A DNA stretch of 64,000 bases, from NCBI RefSeq assembly GCF_021568905.1, contig NZ_JAKGSB010000001.1, positions 496,001 to 560,000 of the forward strand, given 5' to 3'. Each line of letters opens with the position of its first letter. Position 1 is the first letter of the stretch. The position numbers and the translations under genes are program-made. Source of the stretch: Zavarzinia marina (GTDB lineage Bacteria; Pseudomonadota; Alphaproteobacteria; Zavarziniales; Zavarziniaceae). Below the pieces are notes generated by a model that was not told the origin of the DNA, did no database searches, and worked only from the letters and a program-made list of their open reading frames with translations. Positions 34,363-42,745 of this stretch are shown in pieces.

Positions 34363-35868
34363 TCAGCTGTAGACGAATTCCGCGCCGTCGAGGTCGATGG
34401 CGGGCAGGGTCTTGCGTTCGGTCCAATAGTCCTGGGTGTGCTGCCATTCGGGCTTGTCGCCGCGCTTCGGCAGCAGATGCATGGAGCGCATCAGATAGCC
34501 CGGATTGAAATTCTCGTCGTCCATCCACGGCAGCAGCGGCATGTTGGAATCCTGGGGCCGCAGCCTGACCTCGACCTTATGCGCGCCCTTTTCCTTCATG
34601 TGGTTCAGCAGCCGGCAGACGAAATCGCCGATCAGATCGGCCCTGAGCGTCCAGGAGGCGCGAAAATAGCCGAAGATCCAGACGAGGTTCGGCAGGCCCG
34701 TGAACATCATGCCGCGATAGGTGACGCTCTCGGCGAAATTCAGCGGCGCGCCGTCCACCGTGAAGGCGATGTCGCCGAGGACGCTGAGGTTGAAGCCGGT
34801 CGCGGTGACGATGATGTCCGCCTTCAGGTCCTTGCCGGATTTGGTGCGGATGCCGGTCTCGGTGAAGGTTTCGATCTCGTCGGTGACGACGCTGGCCTTG
34901 CCCGACTTGATGCCCTGGAACAGGTCGCCGTCGGGCACGAAGGCGACGCGCTGCTGCCATGGCCGGTAGCGGGGCGTGAAGTGCTCCTTCACCGTTTCGT
35001 CGTCGAGATAGCCGCGCACGCCGTTGATCAGGAATTCCTTCATGGTGTCCGGCTGTTCAAGGCACAGCCGGGTCAGTTCCGCCTGATCGTGCAGGATCTT
35101 GCGCCTCGTGATCTCGTGGATCCAGGCATCATCGACCTCGAGCGCGCGGAGCTGTTCCGCCATGTCGTTGATGTTCTGCGCCGGCACGAAATAGGTGGGG
35201 GATCGTTGAAGCAGGGTGACATGCTTCGTCTTGCCGGCGATCGCCGGCACCAGGGTCGCGGCCGTGGCGCCGGAGCCGATGACCAGCACCTCCTTGTCGG
35301 CGTAGTCCAGATCTTCCGGCCAGGTCTGGGGATGGACGATGGTGCCCTTGTAGCGGTCCATGCCCGGCCAGTCCGGGGTGTAACCCTTTTCGTGGCGGTA
35401 GTAGCCTTGGCACATCCACAGGAACGGCGTGGTGAACCGCAGGCTCTCGCCCGTGTCGCCGCGCGTAACCTCCAGGGTCCAGAGATTGTCGGCGCTCGAC
35501 CAGCTTGCAGATTTGATCCTGTGGCGATAGCGGATATGGGCGTCGATGGCGTTTTCCTCGATCACCTCGCCCATGTATTTCAGGATTTCCTCGGCGGTGG
35601 CGATGGGGGCGCCGGTCCAGGGCTTGAAACGATAGCCGAAGGTGAAGAGATCGCTGTCGGAGCGGATGCCGGGATAGCGGTGCGTGGTCCAGGTGCCGCC
35701 GAAGGTGTCGAGACCCTCCAGGATCACGAAACTGGTGCCCGGGCATTGGCTCTTCAGATGATAGGCGCCGCCCACGCCCGAAATGCCCGCGCCGACGATG
35801 ATGACGTCGAAATGTTCGGCCGGCGCGGTCTCTCGATCGACCGTCCGGGCGAGTGCTGCCGTTGCCAT
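34363..35868 (-). CDS. Flavin-containing monooxygenase, Baeyer-Villiger type
   Basis: 501 residues. FAD-binding GxGxxG loop near the N-terminus (VIIVGAGISGVGGAYHL), NADPH-binding loop VLVIGSGATAATLVP near residue 195, and the Baeyer-Villiger fingerprint YKGTIVHPQTWPED (F/YxGxxxHxxxWP) just before it. Such enzymes insert an oxygen atom into ketones or oxidise N/S centres with NADPH and O2. The close match to EthA-like proteins (GGTWTTHRYPGIRSDSDLFT, FGYRFKPW) is by recall only. ATG 35868 has GAGGGAGG upstream. A palindrome 40 bases upstream may be an operator. It could extend the hydrocarbon oxidation capacity begun by CYP153. Confidence 0.88.
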   Translation of the reverse strand: MATAALARTVDRETAPAEHFDVIIVGAGISGVGGAYHLKSQCPGTSFVILEGLDTFGGTWTTHRYPGIRSDSDLFTFGYRFKPWTGAPIATAEEILKYMGEVIEENAIDAHIRYRHRIKSASWSSADNLWTLEVTRGDTGESLRFTTPFLWMCQGYYRHEKGYTPDWPGMDRYKGTIVHPQTWPEDLDYADKEVLVIGSGATAATLVPAIAGKTKHVTLLQRSPTYFVPAQNINDMAEQLRALEVDDAWIHEITRRKILHDQAELTRLCLEQPDTMKEFLINGVRGYLDDETVKEHFTPRYRPWQQRVAFVPDGDLFQGIKSGKASVVTDEIETFTETGIRTKSGKDLKADIIVTATGFNLSVLGDIAFTVDGAPLNFAESVTYRGMMFTGLPNLVWIFGYFRASWTLRADLIGDFVCRLLNHMKEKGAHKVEVRLRPQDSNMPLLPWMDDENFNPGYLMRSMHLLPKRGDKPEWQHTQDYWTERKTLPAIDLDGAEFVYS

Positions 35869-35908
35869 GATCTGGCCCTCCCTCGATATTCTTGTGCGGC
35901 GACAAAGG

Positions 35909-35922
35909 TGACGCCTGCGTCA
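35909..35922. promoter_or_regulatory. Palindrome upstream of the BVMO-like gene
   Basis: TGACGC-CT-GCGTCA is a perfect 6-bp inverted repeat, 41 bases upstream of the monooxygenase start codon and next to an A/T-rich tract. Position suits an operator; the binder is unknown. Confidence 0.35.
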
Positions 35923-35950
35923 TTTTTATCGGCCGAGCCTAACAGGGGCC

Positions 35951-35964
35951 ATGATCGAGATCAA
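35951..35964. promoter_or_regulatory. FNR/FixK-like box between BVMO and transglutaminase genes
   Basis: ATGAT-CGAG-ATCAA (minus strand TTGAT-CTCG-ATCAT) matches the TTGAT-N4-ATCAA anaerobox with one mismatch. It is 83 bases from the monooxygenase start and 100 from the transglutaminase start. A chance match is possible. Confidence 0.35.
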
Positions 35965-36063
35965 TCGGCGCGGGCGGAGCATGGGCTGGCGGCAAACGCG
36001 CACTGGTCATCGGCGCCCGGCTTTGCGGTAATCGGAAGGCCGGTTTCGGTTGGAGAGTCCTCG

Positions 36064-36891
36064 ATGCGTTTTTCCGTCAGCCATGAGACGCGCTACCGCT
36101 ATTCGGTGCCGGTCGGTTTCGCGCCCCATGTCATCCGTCTGTCGCCGCGCCCCGACAGCGGTACGGTGCTGTTCCAGGCGATCGAGGTCGAGCCATTGCC
36201 CCTCGTGCGCGACGATCTGCTGGACCGCTACGGCAATCCCTTCACCCAGGTCAGTTTCGCGGGGCTGGCCGACCTGCTTCGGATCGAAAGCCGCTTCGAG
36301 GTGTTGACCGGCCTGTCGCGTCCGCCCGTCGGCCTGCTGCCACCCTTGCCCTGGCCGATCGATTTCGAGGGCGATCTGGCGCCCTATCTGGCGGGCGACG
36401 GGATCGAGCATACGGTGCGCCACTTCGCGGCCGAGCTGGCCGGCGCCGCCGGCTGGGACGCCCTCGGCTTCCTGAACCGCCTGACCGAGACCCTGTTCGC
36501 CCGGACCGACCGCCACGTCAGGATCGACGGCAACGCCCAGACCCCGGCCCATACGCTGGCGAGCGCGCGGGGCGCCTGCCGCGACCTGACGGTACTGTTC
36601 ATGGCGGCCTGCCGCAGCCTCGGCATGCCGGCGCGCTTCGTCAGCGGCTATCAGTCGGAGGCGGAGAGTGTCGATGGCCAGCGCCATCTCCATGCCTGGC
36701 CCGAGGTACATCTGCCGGGCAGCGGCTGGTACGGCTTCGACCCGACCCATGGCCGCGCGGTCGGCGACGGCTATGTGGCACTCGCCGCCGCCCCGGACCA
36801 GGCCGCCACCATGCCGGTCGAGGGCGGCTTCTACGCCAATGGCGTCACCGTCACCCTGGATTACCGGGTGACGATCTCGACCAGCGCCTGA
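36064..36891 (+). CDS. Transglutaminase-like cysteine peptidase family protein
   Basis: 275 residues. N-terminal beta-rich bacterial transglutaminase-like domain (MRFSVSHETRYRYSVPVGFA through SRFEVLTG), then the papain-like core with catalytic Cys172 (ARGACRDLTVLFMAACRSLG), His210 (RHLHAWPEVHL) and Asp226 (YGFDPTHG). The full triad suggests an active peptidase or amidase. GGAGAG (36053-36058) precedes ATG 36064. Proteins of this kind often accompany Anbu peptidase with ATP-grasp and alpha-E proteins; here the Anbu gene is 16 kb away. Its stop is 3 bases from the NadQ stop (convergent). Confidence 0.87.
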   Translation: MRFSVSHETRYRYSVPVGFAPHVIRLSPRPDSGTVLFQAIEVEPLPLVRDDLLDRYGNPFTQVSFAGLADLLRIESRFEVLTGLSRPPVGLLPPLPWPIDFEGDLAPYLAGDGIEHTVRHFAAELAGAAGWDALGFLNRLTETLFARTDRHVRIDGNAQTPAHTLASARGACRDLTVLFMAACRSLGMPARFVSGYQSEAESVDGQRHLHAWPEVHLPGSGWYGFDPTHGRAVGDGYVALAAAPDQAATMPVEGGFYANGVTVTLDYRVTISTSA

Positions 36892-36894
36892 GGC

Positions 36895-37977
36895 TCAGCC
36901 GCTGATCTTGGGCAGGGGCAGGGGGATGCCGACGTCGTGCTTCTCCTGCATGACGTCGCGGCGGAAGCGGTAGGTTTCGGCCGGGCGGCCCCGGCCGGAG
37001 GTCTCCAGCTGGCCGGTCGCCTCGACCAATTCGCCGGCGATCACGGTGCGGCGGAAATTCTGCTTGTGGACTTCGATGCCCGACAGCGCCTCCACGACTT
37101 TCTGGAGCCGCAGCAGGGTGAATTCGGGGGGCAGCAGGTCGAAGACCACGGGGCGATAGTCGATCTTGCCGCGCAGCCGGCCGAGTGCCGAGGCCAGCAC
37201 CCGGCGATTGTCCAGCGCCATGGAATGGCCGAGTGCGCGGGCGGCGGCGAGCTGTTCCGGCGGGGTCACGGGCACCGGCGTGCCCTTGGCCTGGGCGACC
37301 ACCACGCCGTCGCGGATCGCTTCCTTCACGAGGCCTGCGGAATAGAGCAATTCGTAGCGATCGAGGCAGCGCAACAGGTCGAAATGGGCGGTGCCGGCGA
37401 CCGGGCCGAAGGCGATCGCCGCCCGTTCCATGCGGGCGCGGGCCGTGCGGGCGTCGGGGGCGGCGTCGATCCAGCGGGTCAGGGCCGGGCGGATCACGCC
37501 GTCGATGACGTCGGGCCGGCCCTTCCGCCAATCTTCCCACGGCAGGAAGGAATACCACGAGCGCCATTCCGCCTCGCCGCTGCCGGCCAGCGGCATTTCC
37601 TGGCCGAGCGCCAGATAGGCGACGGAGACCACGCGGGGGCCGCCCAGCAACTCGCGGGGATCGCGGTTCTCGTTGGCGAAGGTATAGAGCTGTTCGACAT
37701 AGCGAAGGCCGATACCGGTCTGTTCCGCCACCCATTGCCGAAGCCCGAGTTCGAGGGTGCGGTGGTGTTCCGGCACGAAGGGGCCGAAGGGCAGGGTCTC
37801 GGGCGTGTCGAAGGTCGGCGGCAGCAGGCCCTGCTGCGCCGGGGTCGCGAGATCATGGGTCATGCGCCGGGCGACCAGCACGCGCGGATCCTCCTCCGTC
37901 ACCGCGACGATGACGGCGGTCAGGCCGATGCTGACCCCGCGCTGATTGTGGTCCCCGACAGGGGATTGTTCGACCAT
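36895..37977 (-). CDS. nadQ: Nudix-like domain/winged-helix regulator, probable NadQ
   Basis: 360 residues. Residues about 15-60 and onward look like a degenerate Nudix domain (GLTAVIVAVTEEDPRVLVAR, then PFVPEHHRTLELGLRQWVAE, QTGIGLRYVEQLYTF). It lacks a full Nudix box (Gx5Ex7REUxEE), so hydrolase activity is unlikely. The C-terminal part (about 235-345, LGRLRGKIDYRPVVFDLLPP, EFTLLRLQKVVEAL, HKQNFRRTVI) is the winged-helix found in NrtR/NadQ-like regulators. NadQ was predicted by comparative genomics to repress nadABC in Alphaproteobacteria. Its position 2.7 kb from the nadA promoter with paired palindromes supports the call. GAGGGGAG precedes ATG 37977. Confidence 0.75.
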   Translation of the reverse strand: MVEQSPVGDHNQRGVSIGLTAVIVAVTEEDPRVLVARRMTHDLATPAQQGLLPPTFDTPETLPFGPFVPEHHRTLELGLRQWVAEQTGIGLRYVEQLYTFANENRDPRELLGGPRVVSVAYLALGQEMPLAGSGEAEWRSWYSFLPWEDWRKGRPDVIDGVIRPALTRWIDAAPDARTARARMERAAIAFGPVAGTAHFDLLRCLDRYELLYSAGLVKEAIRDGVVVAQAKGTPVPVTPPEQLAAARALGHSMALDNRRVLASALGRLRGKIDYRPVVFDLLPPEFTLLRLQKVVEALSGIEVHKQNFRRTVIAGELVEATGQLETSGRGRPAETYRFRRDVMQEKHDVGIPLPLPKISG

Positions 37978-38019
37978 GACGAAGCTCCCCTCGACGGAGG
38001 GAAGATAGGCGATGGGGCG

Positions 38020-38048
38020 AAAAAGGAAAGGCGGGTGTCCGCCTTTCC
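38020..38048 (-). terminator. Terminator of tyrS
   Basis: On the minus strand a perfect 10-bp stem (GGAAAGGCGG, 38025-38034/38039-38048) with a GTGT loop, followed by TTTTT (complement of 38024-38020), starts 3 bases past the tyrS stop. Confidence 0.85.
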
Positions 38049-38050
38049 GA

Positions 38051-39298
38051 TCAGCCCGCCACGATCAGGGCGTGGCGCTTCTTGCCGGCCGAAAGTTTCA
38101 CGCCGGCGCCCGAAACCTCGGTCAGCTTGGCGAACTCGTCGGTCACGGTGACGTCGTCCAGCTTCACGCCCTTGCCCTTGATCAGGCGCCGCGCCTCGCC
38201 GTTCGACGATGCCATGCCGGCCTGGACCAGAAGCTCATAGACGTTGATGCCGGCGGCGATCGTGTCCCGCGCCACTTCGACCTTGGGCAGGCTGTCGGCG
38301 GCGGCGCCTTCCTCGAAGGTCCGGCGCGCGGTTTCCGCCGCCGCCTCGGCCTCGTCGCGGCCATGGGCCAGCGCCGTCGCCTCGGTCGCCAGGATCTTCT
38401 TGGCGTCGTTCAATTCGGCGCCTTCGAGGGTTTCGAGGCGGGCGACCTCGGCTTCCGGCACTTCGGTGAAGAGACGCAGGAAGCGGCCCACGTCGCCGTC
38501 CTCGGTGTTGCGCCAGAACTGCCAATAGTCATAGGGGCTGCGGGCGTCCGCGTTCAGCCAGACGGCGCCCGAGGCGGTCTTGCCCATCTTGGCGCCCGAC
38601 GCCGTGGTGATCAGGGGCGAGGTCAGGCCATAGAGCTGCACGTCGGCGGTGCGCCGGCCGAGATCGACACCCTGAACGATGTTGCCCCATTGATCGGAGC
38701 CGCCCATCTGCAGGCGCACGCCATGGTTCCGCGCCAGTTCGACGAAGTCGTAAGCCTGGAGGATCATGTAGTTGAATTCCAGGAACGACAGATTCTGCTC
38801 GCGGTCCAGGCGGATCTTCACACTGTCCTGCGACAGCATGCGGTTGACCGAGAAGTGACGGCCATAGTCGCGCAGGAAGGCGATGTAATTCAGCTTCGAC
38901 AGCCATTCGTCGTTGTCGACCATGACCGCGTCGGTCGGCCCGTCGCCGAAGGTCAGGAACTTGGCGAAGACGCGCTTGATACCGGCCAGATTCTCGGCGA
39001 TCCGGGCTTCGTCCAGCAGGGGACGGGACTCGTCACGGAACGAGGGATCGCCGATCTTGGTGGTGCCGCCGCCCATCAGGACGATCGGCTTGTGCCCGGC
39101 CTGCTGCATCCGGCGCAGCATCATGATCTGCACCAGCGAACCGACATGGAGCGACGGCGCCGTCGCATCGAAGCCGATATAGGCCGCGAAGGGCGTGCGC
39201 TCGGCGGCGAGCGCATCCAGCCCTTCGAGGTCGGTGCATTGGTGGATGTAGCGGCGTTCCGTCAGGACCCGCAGGAATTCGGATTTCAAGCTCGTCAT
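38051..39298 (-). CDS. tyrS: Tyrosyl-tRNA synthetase
   Basis: 415 residues. Charges tRNA-Tyr with tyrosine. Class I motifs: HIGH-like [20 protein letters not shown] and KMSKS-like [15 protein letters not shown]. Substrate-pocket signatures are [10 protein letters not shown] and [17 protein letters not shown]-terminal S4-like RNA-binding domain (about 345-410) contains [20 protein letters not shown] and [11 protein letters not shown] 39298 gives the canonical [20 protein letters not shown]; the frame upstream has no family similarity. It is divergent from anmK with a dispersed repeat between. Confidence 0.96.
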   Translation of the reverse strand: MTSLKSEFLRVLTERRYIHQCTDLEGLDALAAERTPFAAYIGFDATAPSLHVGSLVQIMMLRRMQQAGHKPIVLMGGGTTKIGDPSFRDESRPLLDEARIAENLAGIKRVFAKFLTFGDGPTDAVMVDNDEWLSKLNYIAFLRDYGRHFSVNRMLSQDSVKIRLDREQNLSFLEFNYMILQAYDFVELARNHGVRLQMGGSDQWGNIVQGVDLGRRTADVQLYGLTSPLITTASGAKMGKTASGAVWLNADARSPYDYWQFWRNTEDGDVGRFLRLFTEVPEAEVARLETLEGAELNDAKKILATEATALAHGRDEAEAAAETARRTFEEGAAADSLPKVEVARDTIAAGINVYELLVQAGMASSNGEARRLIKGKGVKLDDVTVTDEFAKLTEVSGAGVKLSAGKKRHALIVAG

Positions 39299-39361
39299 GG
39301 CGCAGGCGATGTAGCATGAAGGGACGGCGAAGGACAATCGCCCTGGGGGCTTCATTCCAAT

Positions 39362-39450
39362 GCGTCATCCCGGCGAAGGCCGGGATCTTTCGACGCCTTG
39401 GAGCGGCGCTTTTCCGTTGGGAGGTCCCGGCCTGCGCCGGGACGACGAGA
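39362..39450. repeat. Dispersed palindromic intergenic repeat, copy 2
   Basis: CGTCATCCCGGCGAAGGCCG near 39363 and GGTCCCGGCCTGCGCCGGGA near 39423 form imperfect inverted arms. The left-arm core GGCGAAGGCCGGGATCT is identical to that of copy 1 (5090-5175). It occupies most of the tyrS/anmK intergenic space, so any promoter must lie at its edges or inside it. Confidence 0.75.
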
Positions 39451-39481
39451 GGTTTCGGGATCGGAGGAGACTGCTACGGCC

Positions 39482-40579
39482 ATGAAGGCACTCGGGTTGA
39501 TGAGCGGGACGTCCCTCGACGGGATCGACCTTGCGGTGATCGAGACCGATGGCGAGCGGGTGGTGGCGCTGGGGCCGGTGACCACGGTGGCGCATCTGCC
39601 GGCGACGCGCGCGGCCTGTCGCGAGGCGAGCCGGCTGGCGGCGGATTGGCGTAACGGGGATCCGGTGCCGGCTGCGGTCGCGGATGCCGAGGCGCGGATC
39701 ACGGAAGCCCATCGCCTCGCCATCCATCACTTTCTCGATCAGGCCGGGGCCGGGATCGACGTCATCGGTTTTCACGGCCAGACCATCATGCATCGTCCGG
39801 GCGCGGGCCTGACCTGGCAGATCGGCGACGGTCAGGCGCTGGCCGATGAGTTCGGCATCGACGTCGTCGGCCAGATGCGCCTTGCCGATGTCGGCGCGGG
39901 CGGGCAGGGCGCGCCCCTGGCACCGCTTTATCACCGCGCTCTGGCGCGCGATCTCGCGGGGCCGGTCGCCGTGCTCAATCTCGGCGGGGTCGGCAACGTC
40001 ACCTGGATCGGCGAGGGCGAGGCGGAGCCCGTGGCTTTCGATACCGGGCCCGGCAATGCCTTGATCGACGATTGGGCGCTCCAGCACACGGGCGTGCCGG
40101 TCGATCGTGACGGGGCACTGGCCGCCGCCGGGCGCGTCCATCACGACGTGCTTTCGGCGATGATGGATCATCCCTTCTTCGATCAGCCGGCGCCCAAGTC
40201 GCTGGACCGGGACGATTTCACGCCGGCACCGGCGCGCGGCCTGTCGGCGGCGGATGGCGCGGCGACCCTGACCGCCTTCACGGTGGAGACGGTGGCGATG
40301 GCCGGACGGCATTTTCCGGCGCCGGTGACGCGGATGCTGGTCACCGGGGGCGGACGGCTGAACCCTGTCCTGATGGCGATGCTGGAAAGGCGCCTCGGTG
40401 TGCCGGTGGAACCGGTGGAGGCGGTGGGCTGGCGCGGCGACAGTCTGGAGGCGGAGGCCTTCGGCTTTCTCGCGGTGCGCAGCCGGATGGGCTTGCCGCT
40501 CAGCGTGCCGGGGACGACGGGCGTGCCCCGGCCGCTGACCGGCGGTCAGCTCTTCAGGCCGAGGCGCATGTCGAGATAG
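39482..40579 (+). CDS. anmK: Anhydro-N-acetylmuramic acid kinase
   Basis: 365 residues. Phosphorylates and opens 1,6-anhydro-MurNAc from recycled peptidoglycan to MurNAc-6-phosphate. Diagnostic: MKALGLMSGTSLDGIDLAVI at the start, GFHGQTIMHRPG, WQIGDGQALADE, AVLNLGGVGNVTWI, AFDTGPGNALIDDW and VTGGGRLNPVLMAML. ATG 39482 is the family start. The gene is divergent from tyrS, a frequent alphaproteobacterial arrangement. Its last 34 bases overlap the end of the convergent hydrolase gene; the final about 20 residues run past the usual family end. Confidence 0.95.
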   Translation: MKALGLMSGTSLDGIDLAVIETDGERVVALGPVTTVAHLPATRAACREASRLAADWRNGDPVPAAVADAEARITEAHRLAIHHFLDQAGAGIDVIGFHGQTIMHRPGAGLTWQIGDGQALADEFGIDVVGQMRLADVGAGGQGAPLAPLYHRALARDLAGPVAVLNLGGVGNVTWIGEGEAEPVAFDTGPGNALIDDWALQHTGVPVDRDGALAAAGRVHHDVLSAMMDHPFFDQPAPKSLDRDDFTPAPARGLSAADGAATLTAFTVETVAMAGRHFPAPVTRMLVTGGGRLNPVLMAMLERRLGVPVEPVEAVGWRGDSLEAEAFGFLAVRSRMGLPLSVPGTTGVPRPLTGGQLFRPRRMSR

Positions 40580-41190
40580 GCGCCGACGTGGCCGGTCATC
40601 TGGTCCATCTCGTTCTCGAAGAAATGGCCGGCGCCTTCGATCGTCTCGTATTTCACCTTGATGCCGCGCTGGTTGGACAGGCGGGTGGCGAGCTTCGCGA
40701 CATCCGGTTCCGAAACCACCTGATCGGCGGTGCCCTGGACGATCAACCCGTCGGACGGGCAGGGCGCCAGGAAGGTGAAGTCGTATTTGCTGGCGGGCGG
40801 CGAGATCGAGATGAAGCCGTTGATCTCCGGCCGGCGCATCAGGAGCTGCATGCCGATCCAGGCGCCGAAGGAAAAGCCGGCCACCCAGCATTCCGCCGCC
40901 GACGGGTTGTAGCTCTGCATCCAGTCCAGCGCCGAGGCGGCGTCCGACAATTCGCCGGCGCCATTGTCGAAGGTGCCCTGGCTGCGCCCGACGCCCCGGA
41001 AATTGAAGCGCATCACCGAGAAGCCGCGCGACACGAAGGTGTGGAACAGGTTGTAGACCACCTTGTTGTTCATGGTCCCGCCGAACTGCGGGTGGGGGTG
41101 CAGGACGAGCGCGATGGGCGCGCCGGTGCCGGCATGGTGGTAGCGGCCTTCGAGTCGGCCGGCCGGACCGTTGAAGATGATCTCAGGCAT
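40546..41190 (-). CDS. Alpha/beta hydrolase (DUF/YfiE-like small serine hydrolase)
   Basis: 214 residues. The fold is read from LVLHPHPQFGGTMNNKVVYN (oxyanion strand and loop), FNFRGVGRSQGTFDNGAGEL, the nucleophile elbow GFSFGAWIG, PSDGLIVQGTADQVV with the acid, and EGAGHFFENEMDQM with the His. This is the pattern of short bacterial hydrolases related to the dienelactone hydrolase/esterase family; the substrate is unknown. ATG 41190 follows AAGGAA by about 5 bases; the extended frame is not supported. Confidence 0.85.
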   Translation of the reverse strand: MPEIIFNGPAGRLEGRYHHAGTGAPIALVLHPHPQFGGTMNNKVVYNLFHTFVSRGFSVMRFNFRGVGRSQGTFDNGAGELSDAASALDWMQSYNPSAAECWVAGFSFGAWIGMQLLMRRPEINGFISISPPASKYDFTFLAPCPSDGLIVQGTADQVVSEPDVAKLATRLSNQRGIKVKYETIEGAGHFFENEMDQMTGHVGAYLDMRLGLKS

Positions 41191-41285
41191 TCCGGTTCCT
41201 TTGCACCATACCCGATCTCTGCACTCGGTTTTTAAGCGGACCGGAAGGGCCATCGCATTGAGACATGGCCCCAATGTCCGCTCAA

Positions 41286-41318
41286 ATACTTGACTAGCAC
41301 AGTCGGACAACCTAAATC
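41286..41318 (+). promoter_or_regulatory. IscR-type operator and promoter of the cysE-isc operon
   Basis: The stretch 41286-41310 contains TTGACTAGCACAGTCGGA and agrees with most fixed positions of the E. coli type 1 IscR site (ATASYYGACTRWWWYAGTCRRSTAT, from memory). A -35-like TTGACT (41290-41295) and TAAATC (41313-41318), 17 bases apart, place the site on the promoter. [2Fe-2S]-IscR would therefore repress the operon when Fe-S supply is sufficient. The first gene, cysE, starts about 147 bases downstream. Confidence 0.7.
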
Positions 41319-41464
41319 TGACCTCGGAAGTCGGGCTTTGCGGAACCCGGCGCCGAAAGGCTTGGCGGGGCGGGTTTATACACGGCCGGCTTTCGCCGAT
41401 GCAAGAAAACTCGCGATTCGAGGCGCCTGGCGCGCCCGGAATGCGGTCGAACAGGAGGATGCGG

Positions 41465-42226
41465 ATGTTCGCACGCCTGAAGGACGAGATCGACAGCTAC
41501 ATCGCGCGCGACCCGGCGGCCCGGTCGCGCGTCGAGGTTCTGCTGTCCTACCCGAGTTTTCATGCGATCGCCCTGCATCGCGTGTCCCACTGGCTGTGGC
41601 TGCGGCGCTGGCGCCTGACAGCGCGCTGGCTGTCCTATGTCGCGCGGCTGTTCACGGGGATCGAGATTCACCCGGGCGCCAGGATCGGCCGGCGGTTCTT
41701 CATCGATCACGGCCTGGGTGTCGTCATCGGCGAGACGGCGGAGATCGGGGACGACGTCACCCTCTATCACGACGTCACCCTGGGCGGCCTGCTGCCCTCC
41801 GTGAATTCCCGCTCCCAGGTCGGGGTGAAGCGCCATCCGACGCTGCGTGACAGGGTCATCGTCGGCTCCGGCGCCCAGATCCTGGGCCCGATCACGGTTG
41901 GCGAGGATGCCCGCGTCGGCGCCAATGCGGTCGTCGTCACGGATGTCGTGCCGGGGACCACGGTGGTCGGCATTCCGGCGAAGGCGACGGGCGCGCCGCG
42001 TCTCGTCGATCGGGCGCTGGACTTCTGCGCCTATGGCACGGAAGGCGGGCGCATGCCCGACCCGACCGAGGAAGAGATCGAGAATCTGGTGGCCCGCATG
42101 CAGGCCCTGTCCGCCCGCGTGGCGGAACTGGAGGCGCGCCTCGACGGCGGCGCCGAAAGTCGCGGCGAAGTGGTGGAGGGCCCGCGTGCCGCCACCCGGA
42201 ACCCGCCCGCCAGAAGCCGGAATTGA
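41465..42226 (+). CDS. cysE: Serine O-acetyltransferase
   Basis: 253 residues. Makes O-acetylserine, the carbon acceptor for sulfide in cysteine synthesis. N-terminal helical part, then a left-handed beta-helix of hexapeptide repeats: [60 protein letters not shown]. The catalytic region is [19 protein letters not shown] (41453-41458) lies 6 bases before ATG 41465, deciding between this and ATGs at 41399 and 41459. Leading the isc operon, it links cysteine production to the desulfurases that consume it. Confidence 0.93.
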   Translation: MFARLKDEIDSYIARDPAARSRVEVLLSYPSFHAIALHRVSHWLWLRRWRLTARWLSYVARLFTGIEIHPGARIGRRFFIDHGLGVVIGETAEIGDDVTLYHDVTLGGLLPSVNSRSQVGVKRHPTLRDRVIVGSGAQILGPITVGEDARVGANAVVVTDVVPGTTVVGIPAKATGAPRLVDRALDFCAYGTEGGRMPDPTEEEIENLVARMQALSARVAELEARLDGGAESRGEVVEGPRAATRNPPARSRN

Positions 42227-42238
42227 GGAGGCGGTTCG

Positions 42239-42706
42239 ATGAAACTATCCACGCGCGGTCGCTACGCCGTCATGGCGATGGTCGATCTCGCCGCCCATGC
42301 CGAGGACGGCAAGCCGGTCTCGCTGGCCGATATCGCCGAGCGGCAGGAAATCTCGCTGTCCTATCTCGAGCAATTGTTCGGCAAGCTGCGCCGTGGCGGC
42401 CTGGTGAAGAGCGTGCGCGGGCCGGGCGGCGGCTATGTCCTCGGCCGCGTGGCGGAAGAGACACGGATCGCCGACATCGTGCTGGCCGTCGACGAGCCGA
42501 TCACCGCGACCCGCTGCCAGCTCGGGACCTCGGTCGGCTGCCGGGGCAACCGCAGCCGCTGCGCGACCCATGATCTCTGGGAAGAGCTGAGCCATCAGAT
42601 CCATCTCTATCTGTCCAGCGTGTCGCTGGCCGACGTGGTGGCCCGCCGGGTTCTGGGCGGCCTGCGCAAGGCGCCGGCCCAGGACACGGTCGAATGGGTC
42701 GCCTGA
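42239..42706 (+). CDS. iscR: Fe-S cluster-sensing Rrf2 family regulator IscR
   Basis: 155 residues. Rrf2-type winged HTH at the N-terminus (MKLSTRGRYAVMAMVDLAAH, LADIAERQEISLSYLEQLFG, VRGPGGGYVLGR). The cluster-binding Cys93, Cys101 and Cys108 lie in TRCQLGTSVGCRGNRSRCAT, followed by HDLWEEL, as in IscR. The first spacing (7 residues between Cys) is wider than in E. coli. It senses [2Fe-2S] status and should bind the operator at 41286. A strong GGAGG stands before the ATG. Confidence 0.95.
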   Translation: MKLSTRGRYAVMAMVDLAAHAEDGKPVSLADIAERQEISLSYLEQLFGKLRRGGLVKSVRGPGGGYVLGRVAEETRIADIVLAVDEPITATRCQLGTSVGCRGNRSRCATHDLWEELSHQIHLYLSSVSLADVVARRVLGGLRKAPAQDTVEWVA

Positions 42707-42745
42707 GCGACCACCCTGAGAGACCTCAAGGAGTAGACGAACGCC

